Below, in pieces: positions 53,810 to 64,000 of a stretch of DNA of 64,000 nt. Numbering within the stretch: position 1 is the stretch's first letter; the number at the start of each line of letters is the position of its first letter. The notes under the pieces are model-generated. The model saw only the letters and a program-made list of their open reading frames with translations, was not told the origin of the DNA and did no database searches. Origin of the DNA: Hypomyces perniciosus (Eukaryota; Ascomycota; Sordariomycetes; Hypocreales; Hypocreaceae); the NCBI GenBank assembly GCA_008477525.1, contig SPDT01000002.1, forward strand, positions 558,001 through 622,000, in the 5' to 3' direction. Position numbers and translations under genes: made by a program.

Positions 53810-55410
53810 TTACATCTCCGTCGGCGAAATCTTCCCCAGCTTAGATCCATGCTGTGCCAGTGTCTTCCGTTTGGCCACATCAGCAGCGCTCTTCCTCAGT
53901 GTCTCATCCACCGAGCTGTCAATATCATCGCCTTCGTCATTCACTTGCACGACTTTCCACCTTCTGGCGGAGCCTTGCATCCCAGCCCACAGATCCGTTG
54001 GGAGGAACTCACCCACTTCCTGTCGGAACGTCCCGCGCGCTGTGCGGTCGGCTTCGAGGATCTTGTCGACGCTCTCCTGCGCTTTGCGCCAAATGCTTTG
54101 GACTTTCTCCTCCACTGTCCGACGCCGCTCGACTTCGAGTAATAAGCTACCATAAGCGCTCGCATAACCCTCATAAAAGCTCCTCAAGTGCTTCATCTCC
54201 TCGAGTTTCTCAAATACCGCATCCTTCTCCGTTTCCCATCTCGTCCTAAAGTCCTCTTCGGCGGCCAGGTAGCCAGCCAAGCGATCACCGATTTCTCCCA
54301 GTGCCGCATAAGCTGCCAGCATACCCAGGTACAATCTTTTGGTCTGCTCCGTGTGCTCCTCCAGCATGGCGTACTCCTGCTCCACTTGAGCGAGGCCATC
54401 CTGGATATCCTGGACAGCTGGTTCTACCAATTGCGCGTCCTGGATAACAACCCTCAGCATCTCGGCTCGGTCCTCGGCAGTCTCGGGCTCCAGGTTGGCT
54501 ATGTTAGATTCATGCTCCGCAAAGACGCCGGATATGGAGACACTATCACCGCCTTGGGATTGGGTGACCTCGGCGGCCTTCCTGCGGGCCAAGGCTGCGG
54601 CTCCCTCGGTAGTTCGAATCGCAGTGACGCACATGTCAAAGTGCTTGGTTAAAGATGCGAGTAGATCGGCCATGCTTGACGAATGGTCAAATAGAGTCAG
54701 CATAAGCCCCCTCATTGTTTTCTGAGGCGCCGGTGGAGGCCAACTATTCATAATACTGCTGAGGTTCCGAATGTCAGTGTCGAGATGGAGTAAGTCGGTG
54801 TCAAAGTCGAGTTGGATAGCCTATCATGGCATACAACGTCAGCGTTTTGGTGGTGGGAAAAGGGACAGCGACAGGCACCGACCTGTAATTCCTGGATGCT
54901 CTTTTTCATCCCATCTCTCATCGCATGTACACGTCCTTCATCCACAAAGTCCAGGAGATTCCTCCTCTCCTCGCCTGTTGGCCTGAGCACGCTCTGCACC
55001 CCCGTCCCCCGAAGCATCTCCATCGTGCCCTCCAGCTCGTTATCAACCTCATCCATCCGCCTAACGAGTTTCCTGAAATCCCGCTTGCCCCAATCATACG
55101 TCGCCAGCAGGCTCTTATTCACCCGTTCCAGGATCTCAACCTGGTCGGTGATGGCATCATGCAAGAAGCCCGTCTGGGCGGCGAGGATGACGCTATCTTC
55201 GTGCGATTGGCGCGCGGCCGTGACCAGTTCGTCGGCGCGCAGGACGAGCGTCATAGAGGAGAGAGATCGCTTGGCCACGAGGAGGTGATTGACGAGAGTA
55301 TCGACAGAAATGGCGAGATCGACAGCAGCATGGTCATCGGAGCGCCTCGCCAGCGAAGCAGCAGACGACCCGGGACTGCGCCGAGACGACGCAGCGGAAG
55401 AGTTGGCCAT
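53810..55410 (-). CDS. atg17: autophagy scaffold protein Atg17
   Basis: Scaffold of the Atg1 kinase complex that organises the phagophore assembly site. Exons 55410-54883 and 54820-53810 (intron GTCGGT...ATAG) give 512 aa, the size expected for filamentous fungi. The protein is almost wholly helical and coiled coil, as in the crescent-shaped Atg17. Family blocks include [25 protein letters not shown]-type helix, [40 protein letters not shown] and the C-terminal [19 protein letters not shown] Ser-rich N-terminal tail ([20 protein letters not shown]) could be phosphorylated. No irregularity is seen. Confidence 0.9.
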
Positions 55411-56877
55411 GTTGAGATGGCTTTTTTTTCGTTCTGTTTCCTTTGTGTATCGTTTTCTTGCTAACGCAGTATGGAACCCGTTCGATAGAAAGGCTATGGC
55501 TACATGATGGGAGGCTCTGGTAGTGCGAAAGGTTATGGATTGGGTTGGATAAAGGTTAATTGAAGAAGAGAGTGAGAGTAAGACGTGAGCTTGCTTGTGT
55601 TACTGATAAGGCTTGCTGGTCTGTGCTGATAAGCCCTCCAGCGCGTCATCGCCCCTGGCAGCAGCACTAGTACATACTCCGTACATAGTACTAGTAATAC
55701 ATACTGCTATGAGGTGTGTCAGCCACTTTGAGCCACAGGGGTGCCAAATCAGGTGACTCTTGGGGGTTCTTGGGTTGCATTGAGGATATTTGGAGACTCC
55801 AAAGATATCAAGAAGTTGTTACTACTAGTATCAAAACATTTGTATTATTCACTCCCGCTTCCTTGATTCATGTGCTTCCCTTGCGTCGGGAATACATGCA
55901 AGTTTCGCTACGCCACTCAGACATGAATGGTCATAGCTCCCCTTCAGCTGAGGCCATCAGGGTTGACGATTGCACCATTAATTTGTCACACTCACTCTGA
56001 GCTTTCGACTCTCAGGGTTCTTTGAGACCCCCCAAAGTACAAGCAGGCAAACGCGGGACAAACCATGTTCAAGCAATGGTATTGGGGCCAATGAATTGCG
56101 GCATAGTGACTCAGGAAGTAATTGTTTACCTCTTTCTGCCTTGCTGCCTACTTGGCTTGGTTCACGATTAGGCATCCAGCCTCTACTTGATCCAAACAGC
56201 TCTCATTCCCTCCTATCAGATATCGGGCTTTTCAGATATATCGAATGCATGGCTTGTGATAGAGCCTGCATAGTTGGTGTTGACGCCTATCGTCTCCAAA
56301 CTCTTTCCATATTGTAACACTAGTATCCGACTATTTCCCCGAGCCCGTGGCCACCGAGATGTTAGTCCTACGTAGACAGTCCGACTTGAGAGTAGCGTTA
56401 AAAGGACAGCCAGAAACAGGAGAAGCCTCCGTTGTCCGTCAAAAGCATGTGTCATGATTCATCCCCACTTACACCCTTTCTCTCGGTAACGCCATTAAAT
56501 TGGATATCCGTTTGGACCGGAAAGGTGGGTTCGCAGACAATACGGCTCATACGAAGAGGTATTGATATGGAATCATTTAGAATCTATATACAGAGTTCCT
56601 AGTATACCTAGCTATGAACTACTAGTACTGCATCTACAGCATCACTGAGAAGAGTAATAACATGATTACACAAAACCATGCGGACAAACATCAAGTCATT
56701 ATCTTTACTAGAATGGAGAGTTCCGAATTCCGAGTTCCCTTCTTAACCACGCATTCGCAAATCCATTGCCTTCAAGTCCGTAACGGCATAAGGAAAAGGC
56801 GCGCCCATCACTGCCCTCCTTTCAACCCATATATTCCCACACCCTGCGATGCATCCATTTTGCGTCTTACATGCAGC
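55411..56877. other. intergenic, no gene supported
   Basis: This is the ATG17 promoter and the calpain 3' flank. One TACTCCGTA nonamer is at 55675-55683, beside a repeated ACTAGTA/TACATA context. Nothing else was identified. Confidence 0.4.
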
Positions 56878-59598
56878 TCAGCTTGTGACGGCGTCCCGCG
56901 CCCCGCCAGCGTTGGCTTGCGCATCATCAAGATCCACCTGGCCCTTCACGCCCATGCCATCCACAGCTTCGCCCTCCATGACTGTAGAAAGCTCCAGGCC
57001 CGGGTCTTTGGAGTACACACGGATACCCACTATGCAGACTGCGTTCCAGGGTGCCGGCATCTTCTCTTCCTCGCTGTCATAGTCGTCCCGTGGTTGAGGG
57101 GCTGGGTGCGGGAACTGGCGGAGTCGACGAGTATAGTCGTCGCTGCTGTAAAGCTCCTCCCAGTCTTCAACCGGCGAGTCAGAAGAGTCCCCGTCCGAGT
57201 CATCATCAATCGTCTTCTTCGTCTCAGCTTTGTCTTTCGGCTCATCCTTGGCGGGTTCTTGAGCTGGTGGAGGTCCACTGATGGGCGGAACATCTTCCTT
57301 CTTTTCATCCGATGGGAAGATGCTGGATTCTTCTGTTGTCGGCGTATCCTGTGGTGAGCCGCTGGAATCTGACGCGTTGGTGTCATCATTGAGTGCTATT
57401 TTAGCAACGGCGTCGGCTACAACCGTTCCAATTGACGGTTCTGACGGTTCGTCCTTCTGGGCAGCTTTAGCAGCTTCGGCAGCTTCGGCGTCTTTCTTTG
57501 CCTGGGCACGGGCTGCTTTCTCCTTCTTCAACTCCCTCTTCTGCTCCTTCTTATCCTTGTTCTTACTCTCTTGCTTCTTCTTCACATCCCGACTGATTTG
57601 ACGCCTCTCCCACTGGCGACGCCTTTCCTGTTGGCGGCATTCAGAGGCCTTCTTCTGATCTCTGACATTGCGCAGCTTGGCAACTTTATCCATATGGTCC
57701 CATGCCTTGCTATGCGCCAGGTCATAAGCATATCCCACTTGCGCCAGCTTTTCGTTCTCAACTCTGTCCTTGCACTCGCGCTTAACAACGTCCTCGACAG
57801 ATGACACATCTTGGTCCCTCTGACCGGTTACCTTGAGGTATACAACGTAGTTTCCAGCAGGCAAGTCGGGGAGCTCGACAGAAACAGAACGGCTCATGAA
57901 GTAGTTGCCGTGAGACCGGACGATGTAGTCCTCCGCTTCAGGTCTTCCCTCGTAATGGAGTCGGAAATGTAGGCGGAAGCTGTACTGGCCCTGGAGTCCC
58001 TTAAAGTATCGCCCATCGAGCTGCGACAAGGAAAGCATCACAGGCGAGTCTTGGGTGAGTTTGATGTGGAACTTCTCGTGGTATTCAGGCTTCCAAGGCA
58101 CATCAACACCAATCCATCTCTGAGAACACCGCCAATCAGCATCTCGGAAGAGACGTGTCCGCTCGAATTGTGTGTACTTGCGAACCAAATCCTCAAACGA
58201 AATCCAAAAGACTGAATCGCTCCCAAACTTGTGGCCCAATTCTTCTTGAACCTCGGTAGTCCATTCTTTGGAGCCATCACTCCACGGGCCCTCCCAAAGC
58301 CCCTTGCGGGTGTCTCCCCATGGGTTGCGAAGCTTTACCAGTCGTTGACCAGACTTGAGGGTACGAGCATCCATCACGATGTATGCGTGTGCCTCACTGA
58401 TTCCATCACGATAGCCATGTCCGTACTCTAGGAGACCGGCTGAGCAGCCAAACATGAACTCCTTGTTCACTTGTGACATTTCATTGTCCCAGAATTCGTC
58501 AAGGTCGAGGATATCGGATGAGAAGAGCTCAGTCGTGACGCCGCCGGATAGATCTTCCAATGCTTCACCGGTCCAACCACCGTGGAGAGATGCGAAGTCG
58601 CCGTGAGCCTTGGCGTAGGCCTTCTCGAGAAGCGGCACCCAGGTTTCGTTCTGATCCTTGCATTGAGCAAAGAACAGGGCTTGGGAGCCCGTCTGGTACG
58701 TCTTTCTATAGACAGTCTCCATATTCTCACGGTCGATCTGCTGCAATAGATCACGCTGCAGGCTTGGATTATCCCAACTAGGGGATTTAAGGTACAGCTT
58801 GTCGTCAATGATGGAGTAGACCCATTCGCCATCTCTGTAGAAGAGGAATCCATAGATGCCAATTTCTGTGCAATTGGTTAGCATCGCGTTTCGTTTCATC
58901 GGGTTCAGGGATTCGTACTGGTGTCATACGCAACGCATGTGCGTGGTATGCCATTCTCGACATGCGCCAAAGCAGTCAAACTCGACATCAACCAACAATC
59001 TCCGAGATTGCCCTGCTTTACATCACTACCATTAACATCCTTCAAGAATGTGGGGTTCTCGAAGATCTCATGCACTCGTTTCACAGCCTTGGGTACAGTG
59101 GCCTTGGAGCCCAAGAGCGTAGACCGGCTAAGCTCGAATTTCTCGTGACCAATGTAGTTGAGGCAGTTGCCTTTTTGGTACTTCAAATCCCAGTCCTTAA
59201 TATCACAATTAGTAACACTTGCGCATCGATGCTAGGAGCAGGCGACTCACCAAGTCCCAGCCCGGATCACGATATCGCATGTTGACCCGTCTGCATTCCT
59301 TGACAATTTTCTGGACCTTGCGGCGGCACTCCTCGGCAGCTCGCTCATAACCCTCTGAAAGGAGCTCATTGGGTCGCTCAGAGCTTGCGTGTGGTACCAC
59401 AGGATCGAAAGGAAGGACACAAAGTGCTTTGTGAAACTTGCGGTTCGAGAACTTCTTCCATATTCTATTGATCGATTGCTGAGGAGGAACTCTTCTCTTC
59501 TTCTTCTTCTTTTGGTCTTGGCTATTGCTAGTAGAAGCAGGCTGCGACCGTGGACGGCGCGGGTCGTCCGACTCTTCGGAGGAGCTGTAACCGTGCAT
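56878..59598 (-). CDS. calpain-family cysteine protease (C2)
   Basis: 870 aa from exons 59598-59251, 59195-58919 and 58865-56878; junctions in frame (GTGAGT...AAG, GTACGA...CAG). N-terminal tail with a KKKKKRR basic cluster. The protease core begins near residue 117. The triad is visible: Cys183 in GNLGDCWLMSSL, His368 in EAHAYIVMDA, Asn389 in LRNPWGD. A calpain beta-sandwich-like region follows (about 430-530; SPVMLSLSQLDGRYFKGLQG). The C-terminal third is a Lys/Arg/Glu-rich coiled coil (VKKKQESKNKDKKEQKREL) and then an acidic Ser-rich tail. There is no EF-hand domain, so this is a non-classical calpain. It differs from PalB in its tail; substrate unknown. Confidence 0.9.
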
Positions 59599-61395
59599 CC
59601 TCGCAAGGTTCCTCTTTCTGAAGGGGGTGTGGAAACCTTGGGGCTGTCTGCCTGATAAAAGACCTGGGTGTTTCTCGAAGACTTATAGAGAGCGAAGACT
59701 GGTGTAAGAGCGTACAGGGTAAAGGAGGAAAGCTTTCCAGGAAGGTGGGCGGAGGCGAGGTCCTGGGGGAAGAGGTGATTTATATATGAGCAAAAGCCAC
59801 TCCGTCCATCGCCTCAACCCTCATTCACTAAAATGTTCGGAAGGACAATGGAGTCTGTGACTAAATCTAGACGAGGCAAACTGGCGTAGCTCACCGACAC
59901 GAGGTCTGCTTGTTCCAACTGACAGTGACAACTGCACGTCGGACTACGGTCCGTAGACAGGCTGAGACCAAGGGGCATATGGGTCGCGCTATCCGGGTTT
60001 GGTGGACCTGACGGAGAGTCGCCGGGGCTTTTGAGTTTGCCATTCAAACGAGCGACGGTCCCTTGTCTGGTGCGCCGGCCAAGTTGCTGCAACTCATAGG
60101 CCATCATGCTTATCTGCTCGTCACCCACAGACAAAGCCGCTGTGGAATTTTGAGGAAATATTTTGGTTAGCCGTCATATTCGTACGGCGTATCACAATGT
60201 GGGTAGCCATTCTGCATTAGCAGCCTTGTTAAGATGGACTCCGTGCGACTCAGAGTTCTATCCCTATCTGTGAATGATTGCGATAAGATGGATTTGCCGA
60301 TGAGTTGGTTTGGTCAGCGAATATATGTCTGTCTGCCTTTCCACTTCTCTCCGCATGAATCATGTCGAATATCCCGGAGGCTATGTGGGGCGATGGCTTA
60401 GCTTAGGGGTCCAAATCACGGAGTATTAGTGCAAAGACGAGTCGCGCACATCAGAACAACTCGTGTTGGTGTTGCCTCACGTTTGGGTGTGCCTGGATGC
60501 TGACCACCAGCCCAGGTATTTCCGGTTGATCAGGGGGGCCACAGAGGATGAGAGTGGCCACGCGTCTGAGCTGTTCGCGATGGCCCGTCTGTTCTTTTCG
60601 TATTTTAATGTGGCATTGCATTGGATGCCTATTCGGTTCGAAACGGGGGAGTTGAGCCTCAACTTCTGACAAATGAATGCATGGCTGGTCGCGAACTGGA
60701 GTCTTGTTCGCCACGTTTCTGTCGTTTCCCTTTCCCCTGAGATGTCGCATAGGCCACCGTCAGGCAACGGGAATCCACCTGCACGTTGTCGCCACCGTCG
60801 CTGACGTGATTTTCCTCAGTAAGAAAACGGACTCGGGGCGATAAATGGAGAACGGATCCTTCAAACGATGCATCATCTGACAGACTCTCCTGGTCGCGGC
60901 CATTGCTAGCTAGTTTGGATTTGCGGATACTTGCCGCCACTGGTGCCTAGATCAGCACTACATAAAAGCGCACCCCTGTCTGTGCCTGTCTGTGCCTGTC
61001 TGACGAGGCTCAATCTCAATGCTGTTGAGCCTCAAAAAACCATTGTGAGGCTGAATAAAAAAAGAATTGGTGGAATTGCAGTGATGGCAATGCAACACTC
61101 TGTTGTTCCTTCCTGAATCCTCCAACAGCGCTCTTGCCAAATCAAAGCTGCGGGTCCGAATACGGAGACCCCGAGTCTTATGTACATACCATTTCTCCCA
61201 CCATCTTCTCTGTTCCAGACAACTGTCCAACATCCAAATCATAACGCCACCAAACAGCATTTAGTGCTCATCGCCATTCGTTTGCTCATCAATTACAAGA
61301 GTACTGCTATTAAGCAGTTTGCACAGCCAAAAGACACGTTCAATCGTTACTCAGCGGCCGTGCACGTCAACACCATGGAGGCGAAGAACGTCTAG
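59599..61395. other. intergenic, no gene supported
   Basis: About 1.8 kb holding the calpain promoter. Open frames on both strands up to about 106 codons lack domains. A CTGTCTGTGCCTGTCTGTGC direct repeat occurs at 60979-61001. Confidence 0.35.
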
Positions 61396-62725
61396 CAGAC
61401 CAAGGAGGGCGAGAAGCCAAGCTCGGCGTCAACTAAACCGCAATTCCTTCCTCCTTTCGACCCTCGAGTTGTTGTAGGAAATGGAGTTTCATTGTCGCCA
61501 ACAGACACCCGGCACAGCAGCGGACGCGGCGATGATGCTGCGGAATACACAGTCGATAACCAGGCCAACATTGGCAGCTCGACCGAACCACAGTGCGGTT
61601 CAGCCCAGCGCATTGAGTACAGGGGAATTCCACCTCCATCTTCACGATTTGGTAATCAAATGAGTCTACCTCTGTACCTCATCTCTCGGCGTGCATCTGC
61701 CCCATGCATGGGCACAATCACTCTCCCCTCGATGAGAAATATCCAGGGGACCCGATTAGTTGATTCATGGGATTTGCCCTCTATCGAATCGGTTTTACAA
61801 CAGGGCTGGCCTGAGATATCTGATGCCACACGTCGAGGCGAAGGCAATGCCCTCATGCCACTCATTAAACAGATTCCCAACCATGTGTCACAACGTCCAT
61901 CGGAGCAAGTCGATGCAAATGCCAGAAGAGGATAGGAAACCCTGGTGGGCTTCGTTTTAAAAAGCATCACGCCTGTCAAATTGCCAGAGATACACCTCAC
62001 ACCGCTCTTCGATGGCTTCAAAGCGATGTTACGTACACATGTCCTCGGCCATTTCAAACGAAGGACCCCTGCTCAACCATCCATCGATTTGAACGTTGCC
62101 GAGCCCCCAAGGAAAACCAATTTGCGCAAGCGTGTCAAGGTAATATGTATATCCCCCCTTCTATCCCTGACTTTGTGGGAAGCCTCACTAACATTGCGTC
62201 ATGTAGGGGTTGAGAAACGGTTTTCGTCTCAAGGCCAAGAAATCCAAAGCAGGGATGACTCGCCGTGGCAGACCAGTTTCGCCCGGAACTGGGTGTACTG
62301 ATGTTGATTCTAGCCAAGAATCGAATCTCAGCTCCAATCGCGCCGACTCCAGTGAACGTGAATCCTCAAATAATGAACCCGTCCGGAACCGTTCAAGTGA
62401 CTGGGACCACTCGGCCCAAATTCCCCAGACGGTCCAGAATGGACCACTAGCTCATCAATCAACGAGCCCGGGAAACCGACCGCTGGTTGCGGCTGGTGTG
62501 TGGCTTTGTTCACGATGCAAGTGGTTTCTCAGCAGAGAAGACCCAGACCCAAACGTCGTTGAAGATCTGACAGCCGCATACCTATACCTAGAAATATGGC
62601 CCCCATTCAAAATCATGCCTGGAGTACCAATTCGTCAGAGGCAATGCGCGTATTGCCTACGAGGTGGATTTTGCGAGTTGTTGGAGCACTCTGGTGAACC
62701 AGTTGATAACGCCCATGGAGAGTAA
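61396..62725 (+). CDS. hypothetical protein with C-terminal cysteine motifs and in-frame TAG
   Basis: A long frame opens after a stop/acceptor-like TAG at 61393-61395 (QTKEGEKPSSASTKPQFLPP) and runs to a TAG at 61933-61935; the same frame continues ETLVGFVLKSITPVKLPEIH to a donor at about 62141 (GTAATA). The intron ends ATGTAG at about 62206 and the last exon (GLRNGFRLKAKKSKAGM) stops at 62725. The first in-frame ATG is 61660, so an upstream exon may exist. The C-terminus has two C-x2-C pairs (LCSRCKW and CAYCLRGGFCELLEH), suggesting a zinc-binding module. The basic KRVKGLRNGFRLKAKKSK stretch may be an NLS. The TAG could be removed by an intron ending at that TAG, or recoded. I do not recognise the family. 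Confidence 0.42.
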
Positions 62726-62821
62726 TGATATGGGGGTATTAAAGTGGAAAAACATTAGGCCATGGTATCTTTTCTGAAGTATTCTAAGCGTGGTAGCAGC
62801 TAAATAATACCAGCGATGTGT

Positions 62822-64000
62822 TTACGTGTTGACTCTCTGCGGAGACTGTTCCGATGATGGCGATGCACTCTGCTCCGCGTCGTCAAAGCTAGCTGGTGTA
62901 AGTCGCTGTCTCCTCCGTTCCATGCGTCTCCGCCATGGCCTATAGATCACAATCGAACCCAGTCCAACCAGAAGGAAGACGCCGCAGATGGAACCACCGA
63001 TGATGTCGAAATTATCACCAATAGCTGAAACGCCATCCCAAAAGCTACCCTCTGGGTCTGCCACATTCTGGGCCAACGAGAGGACTTGGATGATGCCGAT
63101 GAAAGCAGATACGAAGACGGTGATGCCGGTAAGAACAATGGAGTAGTACAGAATTGCAACGATGTCTCGTGAGAAGGCCTTGGATGTGTACAGAGCCATC
63201 ATGAGGGCGCCGTCGGTACTGTCGATGAGGCACATGCCAGCTGGTGATGTGAGAACGCCGGTTCAAAAAATATCGTGAATGGCTTTCTGTGACTTACATG
63301 TAAACAGGATCGGGAATATGAGAATGAGCCAGATGCTGGTTCCCTGGACAGCCTGAATGCTGGCAATTCCAAGAATGGCAATCTCAGAACTTGTGTCGAA
63401 GCCGAGGCCAAAGACAACGCCCAACGGGTACATCTTCCACGGACGGTCAATGGCCTTGAAGAGCGTTTTGAAGACCCTGATGAGAATCCCACCCCCTTCT
63501 ATGTTGAACTGTCCATTAATCTCTCTCTCAGCCTCGGCATCTTCGTCCATATCATCGTCTCTCGAGCGTCGCTGCTCAAGCACCTCCCTCAACTTGTTAA
63601 TCAACTTATACAACACCCATCCATTCCCCAAACACAAAATGATCAAAACCGCTGCACTGATACTCGTGCCGATGATGTTGCCTACCCTCTGGAACCCATC
63701 AAACCGCTCTCTCAACGCACCACTCGTCGCTGCCACAACCACACACGTGATGATCACAATGGTGCTGTGTCCCAGTGAGAAGAACGTGCCTACTGTAGCG
63801 GGTTTTTGACCTGAGGCGATAAGGCGCCGTGTCATGAGGTCGATGGCGGCGATGTGATCCGCATCGAGAGCATGGCGCAGACCCAGCGTGTAGGACAGTG
63901 CAGCAGGGGAGATGAGCGCAGGGTGGAAGTGCAGTACGATGGCGACGGCGATCCAGACGACGATGTTGACGGTTACGAGCAGGGAGATGATGAAGATGCT
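62822..64000 (-). CDS. nickel/cobalt transporter, NiCoT (HoxN/NixA) family, 5' end beyond the window
   Basis: Membrane permease for Ni2+ or Co2+. The visible part is two exons: 64000-63298 (continuing past the window) and 63240-62822, joined by a GTAAGT...CCAG intron that keeps frame. The family signature HALDADHIAAIDLMTRRL is encoded at about 63834-63878 (RHALDADHI), with metal-ligand His and Asp. Other blocks: FFSLGHSTIVI, LGFDTSSEIAILGIASIQA and GMCLIDSTDGALMMALYTSK. The charged cytosolic loop in the middle (RRSRDDDMDEDAEAER) and the basic C-terminal tail are usual for fungal members. In fungi it probably feeds urease. The start codon is outside the window. Confidence 0.92.

Noticed and set aside
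1..64000. CRISPR arrays, rRNA genes and prokaryotic operon signals
   Set aside because: None seen; the DNA is eukaryotic with spliced genes, and the only tandem arrays are the ankyrin units and simple repeats.

Overview
The window is nuclear DNA of a filamentous ascomycete (Pezizomycotina), most likely a Sordariomycete and possibly Hypocreales. Protein-coding genes are interrupted by short GT-AG introns of about 50-120 bp. The set includes single-copy fungal housekeeping genes (Set9, uL14m, RPB9, ESS1, ARPC4, Atg17) beside gene types typical of moulds: an NRPS-like reductase, a PNP-NACHT-ankyrin NLR, a small cysteine-rich secreted protein and an OTT_1508-like deaminase. The genus is inference; nothing in the sequence fixes it. 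Coding strand and splicing below were read by eye; start codons were checked because several open frames begin only at TTG or GTG.

Layout. 0.8-1.6 kb (-): C2H2 zinc-finger gene with an in-frame TAG. 2.1-3.9 kb (+): OTT_1508-like deaminase. 4.5-4.9 kb: kinesin motor remnant. 5.3-7.0 kb (-): secreted M28 aminopeptidase. 7.8 kb (-): intron-containing tRNA-Gly(UCC). 8.1-9.5 kb (-): PI-PLC-C1-like secreted protein. 10.5-12.7 kb (-): Set9 H4K20 methyltransferase, divergent from uL14m at 13.5 kb (+). 14.5-15.5 kb (-): RPB9. 17.6-18.4 kb (+): ESS1/Pin1, convergent with a LrgB-family membrane protein at 18.7-20.5 kb (-). 22.4-24.3 kb (+): coiled-coil augmin/HAUS3-like gene. 26.0-26.7 kb (+): cysteine-rich secreted protein with a duplicated module. 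26.9-27.9 kb: decayed gene. 28.6-29.4 kb (+): nuclear-type hypothetical protein. 30.0-31.1 kb (-): secreted hypothetical protein.

31.5-34.9 kb is a complete hAT DNA transposon with an uninterrupted 779-aa transposase, 20-bp terminal inverted repeats and an exact 8-bp target duplication. 36.4-40.3 kb (-) encodes an A-T-R-R enzyme of the glycine-betaine reductase (ATRR) type, followed by a YAT-family amino-acid permease (40.9-42.4 kb, -). 45.0-48.6 kb (-) is a PNP-NACHT-ankyrin NLR-like gene whose eight last ankyrin units are nearly identical. 49.4-50.1 kb (-): ARPC4. 51.4-53.2 kb (+): PNS1 choline-transporter-like protein carrying an exact 33-bp in-frame duplication. 53.8-55.4 kb (-): Atg17. 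56.9-59.6 kb (-): calpain-like protease. 61.4-62.7 kb (+): hypothetical gene with an in-frame TAG. 62.8 kb to the right edge (-): NiCoT nickel/cobalt transporter, cut by the window end.

The genes do not form one pathway. Two of them (ATRR and PNS1) touch choline, but they lie 11 kb apart with unrelated genes between. The accessory part (about 25-50 kb) holds the transposon, decayed genes, secreted proteins, the NRPS-like gene and the NLR; the flanks are mostly conserved housekeeping genes. A nonamer TACTCCGTA (or its complement) recurs ten times, always outside coding sequence.
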